From an uncultured Eubacteriales bacterium (GTDB taxonomy: Bacteria > Bacillota > Clostridia > Christensenellales > Aristaeellaceae), in assembly GCA_900320085.1 (NCBI GenBank), contig ONRC01000001.1, positions 61,886 through 125,885 of the forward strand: a DNA stretch of 64,000 nucleotides, read 5' to 3'. Shown piece after piece: positions 1 to 8,719 of this stretch; within the stretch, counting starts at the first letter, position 1, and every line of letters starts with the position of its first letter. The notes under the pieces were generated by a model. It had not been told where the DNA came from. It ran no database searches and saw only the letters and a list, made by a program, of their open reading frames with translations. Made by a program: the position numbers and the translations under genes.

Positions 1-221
1 ATCGCTCCGGCCAGGTGCGCGGCTTTCCCCGCCGCGGCGATCAAAACGCCGAACCCGTTGTCCGCGGCGTTCATGGCGAACGTCCGGGCTTCCTCCGGCG
101 TGCGGTGGGCGGAGTAAACGTGCGCCTCAAAGGGCACGCCCAGGGAGCGCAGCGTGTCCGCTGCTTTCTGCACCACAGGCAAATCGCTGTCGCTGCCCAT
201 GATGATGCCGACCTTTTTCAT
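1..221 (-). CDS. purE: PurE, N5-carboxyaminoimidazole ribonucleotide mutase (N-terminal part)
   Basis: Class I PurE converts N5-CAIR to CAIR in de novo purine synthesis in the cytosol. Only the first 73 codons lie in the window; the rest runs off the left edge. The visible part has the PurE hallmarks: KKVGIIMGSDSDLP at residues 2-15 (phosphate-binding GSDSD), then YSAHRTPE (about residues 38-45) and the start of LIAAAGKAAHLAGA, which forms the substrate pocket. The start is the ATG at 219-221, with GAAGGAG 9 bases upstream. A second ATG just upstream is out of frame. A sigma-A-like promoter lies at 297-325. Identification is secure despite truncation. Confidence 0.95.
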   Translation of the reverse strand, partial: MKKVGIIMGSDSDLPVVQKAADTLRSLGVPFEAHVYSAHRTPEEARTFAMNAADNGFGVLIAAAGKAAHLAGA

Positions 222-296
222 GGTTCATGGCTCCTTCGTTCGCTTTACCGTTCAAGCAAAACGCAAAATCAATCACGGCAGGGCCGCGCAAAATGT

Positions 297-325
297 ATTA
301 TAGCATGAGCGGTTCCAATGCGCAA
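297..325 (-). promoter_or_regulatory. Sigma-A-type promoter for purE
   Basis: Read on the minus strand: TTGCGC (320-325), 17-bp spacer, perfect TATAAT (297-302), about 75 bases before the purE start. The -10 is consensus and the -35 weak. No PurR box or purine riboswitch was recognised in the leader. Confidence 0.6.
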
Positions 326-516
326 GATAAATTCTGAATTATTTTTTCTTTTTAAATCCGAACGTTCGCGTTTTTATCTTTGAAAGCGGTGCCATTTCAA
401 CCATATTTTCCATTCATGGATGAATTGGCAGAAAAACACGAACGTTAGACAATGCTATATCCATTTTATCTTTTCCCTGATTTGCCATGCGGACACAAAC
501 CGCCGCATCTTTTCCA

Positions 517-545
517 GCATAATTGCGGAAAAAGCAGCCATATTG
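517..545 (+). promoter_or_regulatory. Candidate sigma-G/F-type forespore promoter for spoIVB
   Basis: GCATA (517-521) is followed after 17 bp by CATATTG (539-545), close to the sigma-G pattern (GHATR, spacer 17-18, CATNNTA). It ends about 32 bases before the spoIVB start. In Bacillus subtilis spoIVB is transcribed by sigma-F and sigma-G, which makes this match credible, but it is a short motif found by eye. Confidence 0.45.
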
Positions 546-576
546 AAAGGAGAAACTTGCAAAGTGAGGGAACACC

Positions 577-1818
577 ATGAAAAAGAAAATCAGTCGGTTT
601 CGGAAAATTTGCGGGGTGCTGCTGTCGCTGCTGACGGCGTGGATGATTTTTTCCCCCACCTCCCAGGCGCTGCGGGAATTACCGGAAACATACCGCCTGA
701 ACGTGGGCGAATCCTACGCCGTGAACGTAGGCGCGGCGGTGCTCAGCAGCACGGACGAGCGGCTGACCCTGAACAACAACACGGTCACCGCCAAGGAAAA
801 AGGAGAAGCGGACGTAGCCATCAATCTGTTCGGCCTCTTCCCCATCGGAAGGATGCGGGTGCAGGCGGGGGACGAACGCCGCCTGATGCCCGGCGGCGCG
901 GCAGTAGGCGTGGCGCTGGCCACCCAGGGCGTGCTGGTGATCGGGGTGTCGGACGTGTCCGGCAAAAGCCCGGCTCAGAGCGCGGGGCTGCGGGCCGGAG
1001 ACATCATCCAATCCGTGAATGGTCAGGCGGTCAACAGCAGCCAGCATTTAGTGGAGCTGGTGTCGGCCTCCAAGGGCGTGCCGCTGTCCCTCACCTTTGA
1101 GCGCGACGGCAGCAAGCGCACCGTCACCCTCCAGCCTACCCTGGACACTTCCTCCGGCCTGTACCGCATGGGCGCCTGGGTGCGGGACAGCACGGCGGGC
1201 GTGGGAACGCTTTCCTATTATGACAGCGAGAACGGTTCCTACGGCGCTCTTGGTCACGCCATCAACGACGGTGACACCGGCAAGCTGCTGCCCGTTCGGG
1301 AAGGCTCCCTGCTGAAAGCGGACATCGTGGACGTGAAGAAGGGGCAGAAGGGCAATCCCGGCGAGCTGCGCGGCAGCTTTCTGCGGGATCAGGTGGTGCT
1401 GGGCAGCATCGAGGAAAACACCAATCTGGGCATCTTCGGTGAGCTGAACGCACCGTATGTGAATCCCCTCTACCCCGACGGCCTGCCCATCGGCTTTCAG
1501 GAGTCCGTCAAGACCGGCCCGGCCACCATCCTGTCCACCATCGGCGGCGAGGGCATACAGGAATACAATGTTGAAATCGTCCAGGCCAGCCGCCAGATGG
1601 CCCCGTCCCAGAAAAGCATGATCCTCCGGGTCACCGACCCACGCCTGCTGGCAACCACCGGCGGCATCGTACAGGGCATGTCCGGCAGCCCGATCCTTCA
1701 GAACGGCCATATCGTGGGAGCAGTGACCCACGTGTTTGTGGATGACCCCACCCACGGGTACGGTTTGTATATCGAATGGATGCTGCATGTGTCGGAAGCG
1801 CTGGATCACGCCGCATAA
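577..1818 (+). CDS. spoIVB: SpoIVB, forespore signalling serine peptidase (S55)
   Basis: SpoIVB is secreted from the forespore into the intermembrane space, where it cleaves SpoIVFA and so triggers pro-sigma-K processing. The 413-aa product has a basic start and one membrane helix (about residues 10-28), a PDZ domain (about 105-185, containing SAGLRAGDIIQSVNG) and a C-terminal S55 peptidase domain. The catalytic His is in GHAIND (His227), and the catalytic Ser is the second Ser of MSGSP (Ser371). Length is close to the 425 aa of the B. subtilis protein. The ATG has GTGAGGG 6 bases upstream. The gene stands alone; spoIVB often sits beside recN or spo0A, and neither is here. It is followed by a terminator. 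Confidence 0.95.
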   Translation: MKKKISRFRKICGVLLSLLTAWMIFSPTSQALRELPETYRLNVGESYAVNVGAAVLSSTDERLTLNNNTVTAKEKGEADVAINLFGLFPIGRMRVQAGDERRLMPGGAAVGVALATQGVLVIGVSDVSGKSPAQSAGLRAGDIIQSVNGQAVNSSQHLVELVSASKGVPLSLTFERDGSKRTVTLQPTLDTSSGLYRMGAWVRDSTAGVGTLSYYDSENGSYGALGHAINDGDTGKLLPVREGSLLKADIVDVKKGQKGNPGELRGSFLRDQVVLGSIEENTNLGIFGELNAPYVNPLYPDGLPIGFQESVKTGPATILSTIGGEGIQEYNVEIVQASRQMAPSQKSMILRVTDPRLLATTGGIVQGMSGSPILQNGHIVGAVTHVFVDDPTHGYGLYIEWMLHVSEALDHAA

Positions 1819-1823
1819 TAAAA

Positions 1824-1861
1824 AGGAACCGCTTATTCTTACGGGCGGTTCCTCTTTTTTA
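1824..1861 (+). terminator. Rho-independent terminator of spoIVB
   Basis: A perfect 9-bp stem AGGAACCGC/GCGGTTCCT (1824-1832 and 1845-1853) with a 12-nt loop is followed by a T run (1855-1861), six bases after the spoIVB stop. The 166 bases after it, up to 2027, show nothing I can name. Confidence 0.85.
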
Positions 1862-2027
1862 GAGCGTTTTGTGAAGCTGGTATTCGTTCCGGTTTCCGGA
1901 CTGCATTCCGTTCTCCGCCCCGATATTGGTATCACGCGTTTCCCCCGATCGAGCGGGACGCAAGCAACAAATCGCCGCCCCTTGCGCCGGAAGAATCCCT
2001 TCCCTTCAGGCATCATCATTTTGACGA

Positions 2028-2876
2028 TTACAGAAAATCCGGCACAGGGTAAAAGCGCGGACGCTCCAAAAGGTGCTGGTTGGGGGCGTGAAGCGTCAGA
2101 AGGGTTTTCCCCTCTCTGGTGCTAAACAGCATCCCATGGCCGCCGTTTTCCCGGAACAGCGGTTCCAGCTGGGAAAAATGGCTGTCGATCCGGCCGGTGT
2201 CGGAAACGGCCAGGCCCTGGGTATAACCAGTGTCGGAGAAGGACGACCACAGGCACAGGAGCCGCCCGAGCCTGTCCCGCCAAAGATAGGGACCGTCCGT
2301 GACGAAGCCGGTCATGCCGGAGGAGTGCTTCACTTCCCGCGCCCATTCCGCCTCTGAAGCGCGGAAAAGAAGCGACGGACTGCCGCCGGGCGCTTTTAAG
2401 TCTTTTGTCAGCGGCAGCGCCCAGATTTCTCCGTCGCCCGCCTGCACCCATTCGTGACAGAATACCATCCAGGGGCAGCCCGCGTCATCGGCATAGAAAG
2501 TGCCGTCCAGGCATTCCCATTCCGGCGGCATTACCGGCCCGTCCGACCAAGGCACGAAAGGGCCCAAGGGAGAATCCGCCCGCAAAATGGCGGTGCCGCG
2601 ATGACGGGTTTCGTTTTTGAAGCTGGCGAACAGATAAAAATGATCTTTCCAGCAATGCACCTCCGGGGCCCAGTAATTCCGGTCGGCCCAGAAGGTGCCG
2701 TCATTTTCAAAGCAAGGCCGGGGCTCTGACCAGGTTTCCAGATCGCGGCTCGCATACACGTCGAATCCGCTGGCAGGTCCCCAGCAGGTTTCGCCCCGGG
2801 TGCCATAGAGGTAATAGGTGTCCTGCGAAAGCAGCACAAAGGGGTCCCGGATGTTGATTTGCGAGAGGGAAAGCAT
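2028..2876 (-). CDS. GH43-like five-bladed beta-propeller glycosidase
   Basis: The 282-aa product resembles GH43 enzymes, which act on beta-xylosides or alpha-L-arabinofuranosides. It has the RDPF motif with the general-base Asp at residue 11, YYLYGT, NYWAPEVH, LDGTFYADD with the second Asp at 124, and CLWSSFSDTGY typical of the family. The general-acid position reads TDGP (Asp194) rather than EGP; I recall this form in a GH43 subgroup. It has no signal peptide, so it probably acts on imported oligosaccharides. An in-frame TTG nine bases upstream lies almost on the AAGGAG ribosome site, so the ATG at 2874-2876 (10-base spacing) is preferred. It is divergent from the glycosidase at 3178. Substrate cannot be told from sequence. 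Confidence 0.8.
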   Translation of the reverse strand: MLSLSQINIRDPFVLLSQDTYYLYGTRGETCWGPASGFDVYASRDLETWSEPRPCFENDGTFWADRNYWAPEVHCWKDHFYLFASFKNETRHRGTAILRADSPLGPFVPWSDGPVMPPEWECLDGTFYADDAGCPWMVFCHEWVQAGDGEIWALPLTKDLKAPGGSPSLLFRASEAEWAREVKHSSGMTGFVTDGPYLWRDRLGRLLCLWSSFSDTGYTQGLAVSDTGRIDSHFSQLEPLFRENGGHGMLFSTREGKTLLTLHAPNQHLLERPRFYPVPDFL

Positions 2877-2970
2877 ACGCGACAAACTCCTTTCAGGCGA
2901 ATGATTCGTTCGGGGGGCCGGCCATGGTCATGGCTCTCTGCGCCACCGTTTCCGGCTTTGATCTGACCAG

Positions 2971-2979
2971 ATTATACCA
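2971..2979 (-). promoter_or_regulatory. Extended -10 element upstream of the GH43-like gene
   Basis: On the minus strand TGGTATAAT is an extended -10 (TGN plus TATAAT) about 95 bases before the start. No good -35 was found at 17 bp, which fits an extended -10 promoter or an activated one. Confidence 0.45.
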
Positions 2980-3095
2980 CGAAAAAATTACATCCGGAAG
3001 ATGTAAAATATTAAGCACATCCCGTATAAATAGTTTCATATAGCCTGCAAACCCTTGATTATCAAGGCGTTCAGCACACGCACAATTTTTGCCCC

Positions 3096-3123
3096 TTGCT
3101 TTTTGAGGCGTTTTTGTTACAAT
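3096..3123 (+). promoter_or_regulatory. Probable sigma-A promoter of the alpha/alpha-barrel glycosidase
   Basis: TTGCTT (3096-3101), 16-bp spacer, TACAAT (3118-3123), about 55 bases before the ATG at 3178. Both boxes are one or two bases off consensus. Confidence 0.45.
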
Positions 3124-3177
3124 ATTGAATGGAAAAATAAAGCCCTCAAAATGCATCCCCAAGGGAGGAAAATCAGC

Positions 3178-4629
3178 ATGCTGCCAGAAACTCAAGTTTC
3201 CTTTTCCTGTAAAAATGAAACGCTCCAGCGGGTGTATGATACCGCGGAAGAAAAATGCCGCGGCAACCTGAAACGTTTTAGCGGCGACCTGGTGCTGGTG
3301 GAGGGCGGCGGCTACGAAAAAATTTGGCTGGAAACCCAGCCCATGGGCGGAGAGATGTATGCCCTGCGGAATCTGGAAGCAGCCAAAAACAATGTTCAGC
3401 TCTTTATGCGCCATCAGCGGGAGGACGGACGGCTGCCAGGCTCCATCCAGTGCATAGACGGAAAAGCCGAGGCTCAATTCAACAAATACCAGGGCTTCTG
3501 CTTTTCCTTCCCGGCGCTGAACCTGTATTATTTATTGGAAGAGGATCGGGCATATCTGCTGCAGCTGCGGGACTGCCTGCGCCGCTTCGACGATTGCCTG
3601 TGGCGCACCCGGGACAGCAACGGCGACGGGCTGCTGGAATCCTTCTGCGTCTACGATACCGGGGAGGATTTGGCCCTGCGCTATGGGGACGCGCCTTGCT
3701 GGTGGACGGAGGACGTGCCGCCGGAAGGCTGCGCCATGGTGCCCATGGCCAGCATGGACGTAATGAGTTGGAGCTATGCTGCCCGGGACACGCTGGCGTA
3801 TATCAGCCGCATCCTGAACGACGGCCAGGCCGAAGCGTGGCGCAAAAAAGCCGCCGCCGTCGGCCTGGCCCTGCGAGAGGGATTGTGGGATGAACGGCGC
3901 GGCGCGTGCTTCGACCGGGACAAATATGGGAATGTGATAAATATTCTGTGTCACAACACCCTGCGGTGTATGTATTGGGGTTCCCTCTCCCCCGTCATGG
4001 CTGAACGATTCGTGTATGAGCACCTGCTCAATCCCCGGGAATTCTGGACGCCCTTTCCGCTGCCCAGCGTGGCGGTCTGTGACCCCGCCTTCCGCAACGC
4101 CCCGGAAAATAACTGGAGCGGCCAGCCGGAGGGCCTTACCTATCAACGGGCGATCCTGGCGCTGGAAAACTACGGGTATCACAGCATCGTGACCCGGCTC
4201 GGGGAAAAGCTGATTCAGGCCATTGCAGAGAACGGCTTCCGCTTCACCCAGCAGTTTGACCCCTTCACCGGCAAGCCCACCCTGGTGCACGCGGTCACCC
4301 ATCAGCCCGTGACGGAAGGCAGCGGCGAACCCATCCAGGACGCCTACGGCCCCACGCTGCTTTCCGCGCTGGAATACATCGCCCACCGGTTCGGCATCCA
4401 TCCTCATTTGGGGCAGGTGTGGTTCAGCCTGGGCAGCGGAGAAGAATATACCTATGAGGCTGTGTTCTATGACCATCGCTATTCCATCCGCAGCGATGGA
4501 AAAAAAGCGGAGATCACCGTTGACGGAAAGGCGATGGGTGCTTACCCCTGCGGACAGAGGATCATCACCGACAGCCGGGGACACATGCTGCGTTCCGTCC
4601 CCATAGAAGACGCCGGAAAAGACGAATGA
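3178..4629 (+). CDS. Alpha/alpha-barrel glycosidase, MGH1/GH63-like
   Basis: The 483-aa product looks like a cytosolic (alpha/alpha)6-barrel glycosidase of the mannosylglycerate hydrolase/GH63-trehalase-like group. Supporting features are DSNGDGLLESF (about residue 145), a VPMASMDVMSWSY helix, NWSGQPEGLTYQRAILAL (about 310-330) and a short beta-sandwich tail after residue 420. The open frame extends upstream, but the ATG at 3178 has GGGAGG ten bases before it and is taken as the start. No signal peptide is present. It is divergent from the GH43-like gene, suggesting a shared oligosaccharide locus. The family assignment is by fold-level motifs only, and the true substrate (mannosylglycerate, an alpha-glucoside or another sugar) is unknown. 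Confidence 0.65.
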   Translation: MLPETQVSFSCKNETLQRVYDTAEEKCRGNLKRFSGDLVLVEGGGYEKIWLETQPMGGEMYALRNLEAAKNNVQLFMRHQREDGRLPGSIQCIDGKAEAQFNKYQGFCFSFPALNLYYLLEEDRAYLLQLRDCLRRFDDCLWRTRDSNGDGLLESFCVYDTGEDLALRYGDAPCWWTEDVPPEGCAMVPMASMDVMSWSYAARDTLAYISRILNDGQAEAWRKKAAAVGLALREGLWDERRGACFDRDKYGNVINILCHNTLRCMYWGSLSPVMAERFVYEHLLNPREFWTPFPLPSVAVCDPAFRNAPENNWSGQPEGLTYQRAILALENYGYHSIVTRLGEKLIQAIAENGFRFTQQFDPFTGKPTLVHAVTHQPVTEGSGEPIQDAYGPTLLSALEYIAHRFGIHPHLGQVWFSLGSGEEYTYEAVFYDHRYSIRSDGKKAEITVDGKAMGAYPCGQRIITDSRGHMLRSVPIEDAGKDE

Positions 4630-4656
4630 AATCTCCTTTGCGCATCCAACTGGATT

Positions 4657-5418
4657 TTATACGATTTGCAGTTCGTGCGCCAGCACATCAGCATAGTTCT
4701 GCACAACCGGCCCCAGCTTTTTCAGCCACAGTCTGATATCCTCCCTGTCTTTGAAGGTCAATGGAGCTTGCCGGATTTCAATTGTTTTTTTGAGCGCCTC
4801 TTCATCCGGGAAAAGATGCTCCTTCAGCGCCCAGATTCCTGCCTGTGTTTTGGAAATGACATCACCGTATCTCAGGGTGTAGATACACCTGGCGATATCC
4901 AGCAGCCACCCGCAGGAATAAAGGCTGTCGGACGTTTGAGAGGCATACTTGCGGATCGCGTCGCAATGCCTGCGCACGGCTGCAATCAGTTCTTCCTTGC
5001 CCGGCGGGGGAAGAATCCAGGCTTTGCCGCCGGATACCGGTTTTCCATACTTGGCCAGCTCAAACAAAGCGAAAGCATCCGGGGTATAACGGTCGGTGAT
5101 CCTCTGTCCGCTCGTTCCCCAATAGACCAGTCTTTGAAAGGAGTGGCAGCGATATTCGTTCAGGCTGGCAATCACACCCTCAAAAGCACGGTAATACGGG
5201 TTGCCGGGTTCTGCTTTGAGCATGTCCTGCCGGAGCGTCAGCAGCTTTTCCGCCTGGCTTTCCGAGACGGATTCGTTGACCAGCACAACAAAATCAATAT
5301 CGCTCCATCCCAGGTGAAAGTCATTGAGCACAGCGCTGCCATAAAGCCAGGCGCCGTATACATCCCCGCGCATGATTGCGGTGATTTCATCCATCATCCT
5401 TACAATCGCATGCAGCAT
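4657..5418 (-). CDS. AadA-like nucleotidyltransferase with C-terminal DUF4111-type domain
   Basis: The 253-aa protein has the minimal nucleotidyltransferase signature: LYGSAV (about residues 25-30) followed by WSDIDFVVLV, which supplies the paired Asp metal ligands. The C-terminal half is all-helical, as in the AadA/ANT(9) aminoglycoside adenylyltransferase family. The overall layout matches that family, but sequence alone cannot show that it modifies an antibiotic; a housekeeping role is equally possible. The ATG at 5416-5418 has a weak GGTGAG just two bases upstream, and ATGs at codons 8 and 9 are alternatives. It is the last gene of a leftward run that starts with the GH3 at 8645, and it lies 34 bases after the preceding gene. 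Confidence 0.65.
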   Translation of the reverse strand: MLHAIVRMMDEITAIMRGDVYGAWLYGSAVLNDFHLGWSDIDFVVLVNESVSESQAEKLLTLRQDMLKAEPGNPYYRAFEGVIASLNEYRCHSFQRLVYWGTSGQRITDRYTPDAFALFELAKYGKPVSGGKAWILPPPGKEELIAAVRRHCDAIRKYASQTSDSLYSCGWLLDIARCIYTLRYGDVISKTQAGIWALKEHLFPDEEALKKTIEIRQAPLTFKDREDIRLWLKKLGPVVQNYADVLAHELQIV

Positions 5419-5452
5419 ATCTCACCGTCTGATCCCGATTGACCGATGTTTT

Positions 5453-6145
5453 TCAATCTGTATTCGCGCGTTTTTCAATCGACTTTTTTGTAATGTCCAG
5501 TACAAGCAAATACCCATATCCCACCGCCAGCAGCAGCACGAGGATCAGCAGAATCCACCAGGCGCAGCCCATATACGGCAGACCCTGGGTAAAGCCAAAC
5601 GCCCCGGCCGGGCTGCCCCAATTCAGGAAGAAATAGGGATAATGAACGCCTCTGGAAAACTCCCATCCCGCCACATAGGCAATGCTGGCATAGATGGCAT
5701 ACAGCAGAGGCGGGATGGTGACATAAATCACGCTGCGCTTTTTGATGCTGCCGTATCTGCCTGTGACAAAGAAATCCAGGATCGCCCCAAGCGGCACCAC
5801 CACATGGGTCAGCACATGCTGCAGGCTCCAGGCATACTTCCCCAGGGTCGGCGCGAGCACGAAGCAGAACACCACGCCGGTCAGGGTGATCGAAACGGTG
5901 AAAACGTATTTGATCAAATACCAAATGTCCTTGACGGGCTGTTTGCGCCAAAGCAGCGCCGCCCCCACAGCGCAAACCAGCGCGATGGCAATATTGGACT
6001 GAATGGTGAAATACATGAACACCCGGCTGCCGCCTATAAAGGACTGCGCTCCCGCCATCGCGCTGAGGAGGACGCCGACAGCGGCGGAGACGACGACCGC
6101 GCATTTGAGAAACAGAGAAAGTACCTTTGCTTTTGTTCCGATCAT
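5453..6145 (-). CDS. Pr6Pr family integral membrane protein
   Basis: The 230-aa protein has six or seven hydrophobic helices (about residues 10-32, 42-62, 75-98, 105-128, 140-160, 200-222). FTIQSN in the second helix region and the conserved HVLTHVVVPLGAILDF segment are typical of the Pr6Pr family, whose biochemical role is unknown. The start ATG has AAAGGA about 10 bases upstream. It follows the 79-aa gene by 29 bases and precedes the nucleotidyltransferase by 34, so it is probably co-transcribed with both. Confidence 0.7.
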   Translation of the reverse strand: MIGTKAKVLSLFLKCAVVVSAAVGVLLSAMAGAQSFIGGSRVFMYFTIQSNIAIALVCAVGAALLWRKQPVKDIWYLIKYVFTVSITLTGVVFCFVLAPTLGKYAWSLQHVLTHVVVPLGAILDFFVTGRYGSIKKRSVIYVTIPPLLYAIYASIAYVAGWEFSRGVHYPYFFLNWGSPAGAFGFTQGLPYMGCAWWILLILVLLLAVGYGYLLVLDITKKSIEKRANTD

Positions 6146-6174
6146 TCGAGACGTTTCCTTTCGTTCATTGCGCG

Positions 6175-6414
6175 CTATTCCTTTGCGAATCCGCAGCGAT
6201 CCATGTCCGGCCCTGCCGCTCCCCGGGTGTACCGGGCGTTGAATTCCATGTTGATTTCCCGCAATTCCTTATCGCCCTCGATATATGACTGGTACATCTC
6301 GATGAGACCCGGGCTGCATCCGTCGCATAAACCGTCGATGTTCCCGATGGATTCCGCGACAATCCGCTCCCTTTCCTCCCGCGTGGTATCCTGGATCAGA
6401 ATGGACTTCATCAT
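6175..6414 (-). CDS. Small conserved protein, translationally coupled to GH3
   Basis: The 79-aa product contains TREERERIVAESIG (residues 10-23), a CDGCSPG motif and then EMYQSYIEGDKELREINMEF, ending in a charged tail. I recall short proteins of this type in Firmicutes genomes, sometimes labelled as purine biosynthesis (PurH-like) although they are far too small for PurH; no function is established. Its ATG overlaps the GH3 stop (ATGA), and GGAGG lies in the GH3 tail six bases upstream, so it is real and coupled. The paired cysteines could bind metal or form a disulfide; that is speculation. Confidence 0.75.
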   Translation of the reverse strand: MMKSILIQDTTREERERIVAESIGNIDGLCDGCSPGLIEMYQSYIEGDKELREINMEFNARYTRGAAGPDMDRCGFAKE

Positions 6415-8645
6415 GGCATCCTTCCTCCGTCAAGCTGCGCCCCTATCTGGGAGGCGTTCTCCGGATCCAGGGGGAATTGCTTTTCCCGGATGATATACAC
6501 GTCGGCCTGCAGGGTATCCCGCACGTTTCCGCCGATATGGATTTCGATCAGGCCATCGTCGATCACAAAGTTCATATCCTGATCGTAATAACCCAGGGCC
6601 TCCTTTGGAATGTCGAAGGCAACGCGCTTGCTTTCCCCAGGCTGGAGAGCAACTTTTTCAAAGGCCGCCAGCTTCCGCACGGGGCGGACGCGCTGGGCCA
6701 CGGGATCGCGGAAATAGCACTGCACGATTTCGTCCCCGGCCCTATCGCCGGTATTCTGCACAGTAATTTCCGCGTGGATGCCGTCCTCCGTTTGGACGGC
6801 GGAAATATCGCTGTATTGGTAATTGGTATAGCTCAGGCCGAAGCCGAAGGGAAACAGCGGTTCCACCGGCGCGTCCAGATACTTGCTGGTGAACTTGAAC
6901 TTCCCGGCGGGACGGCCCGTGCGGATATGGTCGTAATACAGGGTGGGGCATTGGCCGGTGGTCACGGGGAGGCTGGCGGTCAGCTTGGCGGAGGGGTTCA
7001 CGCGGCCAAAGAGCAGGTCCAGAATCGCCGGGCCCGCTTCCGCGCCGGGATGCCAGGCCATCAGGATAGCGTCGGCGCATTCCACGGCGGGCCCCAGGCA
7101 CAGAGGACGGCCGGCGAATACCACGGCCACCACCGGCTTTCCGCTTTCCTTCAGGCGTTTCAGGCATTCAACATCCTCTTTCGTCAATTCCAGCGAAGCG
7201 CGGCTGGCGGCTTCACCGCTTTCCGCTTTGCGTTCGCCGATGGCGCAGAGGAACACGTCGCAGTCCGGCAGCGGCTGATCCTCCGTCACCGCCTGATAGG
7301 AGATGCCCTCCGCGTCCAATCCATCCTGGACGCTCTTGCAGTCGCCAGCCTGGTAATTGCCCGCCCAGGTGCCGCTCATTTCGTCCCGGTCAAAGGCCAG
7401 CTTGCCCGCGAGGCCGATCCGCGCGCCCGTTTTCAGAGGCAAAAGCCCATCGTTCTTTAACAGCACCATGGATTTCTGCGCTGCTTCCCGAGCCAGGGCA
7501 CGATGGGCAGGAGTCAGGATGGCGGCCTTTTCCTGCTCCGCGCTGGAGCGGTAGGGATCGTCAAACAGGCCCAGCTCGAATTTCAGCCGCAGAATATCAC
7601 TGACCGCTTTATCCAGCTTGTCCATGCTCACTTCGCCCGCTTCCACCAGCTCCTTCACGTGATCCAGGAAGCAGCCAGAGGTCATGTCCATATCCATCCC
7701 GGCGTTCAGCGCCTGCCGCGCGGCGTCCCGGCGGTCGGCGGCGATGCCGTGATTGACGCATTCCGCGATGGCGTTGGCGTCGCTGATGGTCATGCCGTCA
7801 AAGCCCCAGCGTTTCCGCAGAATGTCCGTCAGCAGCTTTTTGTTCACCGAGCAGGGCACGCCGCTGATGTCGTTGAAGGCGGGCATCACAGCCCGTGCCC
7901 CGGCTTTCACGGCCCGTTCATAGGAGGGCAGGTATTCTTCCTCAAACCGCTGGGGAGACATGTCCACCCGGTTGTAGTCCCGGCCGCCCTCCGCCGCGCC
8001 GTAGGCGGCGAAGTGCTTCACGCAGGCGGCCAGCGCGTCGCGGCGGGTGAGGTCGTCGGTCTGATAGCCTTTCACCTTGGCTTCCCCATACAGGCCGTTG
8101 AGCATCGCTTCCTCCCCCGCGCTTTCGGCAATGCGGCCCCAGCGGGGGTCCTTGCTCACGTCCACCATGGGTGAAAAGGTCATGTGCACCCCGGCGGCGC
8201 TGGCTTCCTCAGCGGACATGCGGGCGGTGCGCTGCCACAAATCCGGCTCCCAGGCGCAGCTTTCCGCCAGAGGGATGGGCGTGATGGTGCGGAAGCCGTG
8301 AATCACGTCGAAGCCGTTGATGAGGGGGATGCCCAGCCTGGTTTCTTCCACGGCGATACGCTGCAAGCGGTTCATTTCCTCCGCGCCGATGACGTTGAGG
8401 TAAGAGCCGATGCGCCCCGCCCGAAGGTCGTCCTCGTGCCAGTCGTGTTTGGCTTCGGACAGCATCTTGTGGGCTTCCTCGTCGGTGATGCGGCCGTCGG
8501 CCACCATGGTCAGGATTTCTTCCAGGGTCAAATCGAACGCGCCCACCAGGGAACCGCCGGACTGGTGGAGCTGCCCCACCTTTTCCTCCAGGGTCATTTT
8601 CCCCAATAAATCCCGGATTCTCCGTTCAATTTCAGGGTTCTTCAT
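6411..8645 (-). CDS. GH3 beta-glycosidase (BglX-like, cytosolic)
   Basis: The 744-aa enzyme has the full GH3 plan: N-terminal TIM barrel with GFDVIHGFRTITPIPLA and KHFAAYGAAEGGRDYN, the nucleophile Asp in TISDANA (Asp289), an alpha/beta sandwich (about 370-560) and a C-terminal fibronectin-type domain (about 640-740). It is expected to release terminal beta-linked glucose or xylose from oligosaccharides. No signal peptide is seen, so the substrate is probably imported. An ATG six bases upstream is only one base from AGGAGG; the ATG at 8643-8645 with 7-base spacing is the better start. It is first of a four-gene leftward run. A 17-bp perfect palindrome lies upstream at 8720-8736. Confidence 0.9.
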   Translation of the reverse strand: MKNPEIERRIRDLLGKMTLEEKVGQLHQSGGSLVGAFDLTLEEILTMVADGRITDEEAHKMLSEAKHDWHEDDLRAGRIGSYLNVIGAEEMNRLQRIAVEETRLGIPLINGFDVIHGFRTITPIPLAESCAWEPDLWQRTARMSAEEASAAGVHMTFSPMVDVSKDPRWGRIAESAGEEAMLNGLYGEAKVKGYQTDDLTRRDALAACVKHFAAYGAAEGGRDYNRVDMSPQRFEEEYLPSYERAVKAGARAVMPAFNDISGVPCSVNKKLLTDILRKRWGFDGMTISDANAIAECVNHGIAADRRDAARQALNAGMDMDMTSGCFLDHVKELVEAGEVSMDKLDKAVSDILRLKFELGLFDDPYRSSAEQEKAAILTPAHRALAREAAQKSMVLLKNDGLLPLKTGARIGLAGKLAFDRDEMSGTWAGNYQAGDCKSVQDGLDAEGISYQAVTEDQPLPDCDVFLCAIGERKAESGEAASRASLELTKEDVECLKRLKESGKPVVAVVFAGRPLCLGPAVECADAILMAWHPGAEAGPAILDLLFGRVNPSAKLTASLPVTTGQCPTLYYDHIRTGRPAGKFKFTSKYLDAPVEPLFPFGFGLSYTNYQYSDISAVQTEDGIHAEITVQNTGDRAGDEIVQCYFRDPVAQRVRPVRKLAAFEKVALQPGESKRVAFDIPKEALGYYDQDMNFVIDDGLIEIHIGGNVRDTLQADVYIIREKQFPLDPENASQIGAQLDGGRMP

Positions 8646-8719
8646 AAGCATCCCTCCTATTGAATCTTTCCATTTGTTTCTTTTCTCGGAACCAAATCAT
8701 TCTGTATGAAGCAAAGCCG

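Noticed and set aside
2295..2297. Missing catalytic Glu in the GH43-like enzyme (TDGP instead of EGP)
   Set aside because: I recall a GH43 subgroup that carries DGP at this place together with the MLWSSF/CLWSSF motif, so it is probably the subgroup norm rather than a defect.
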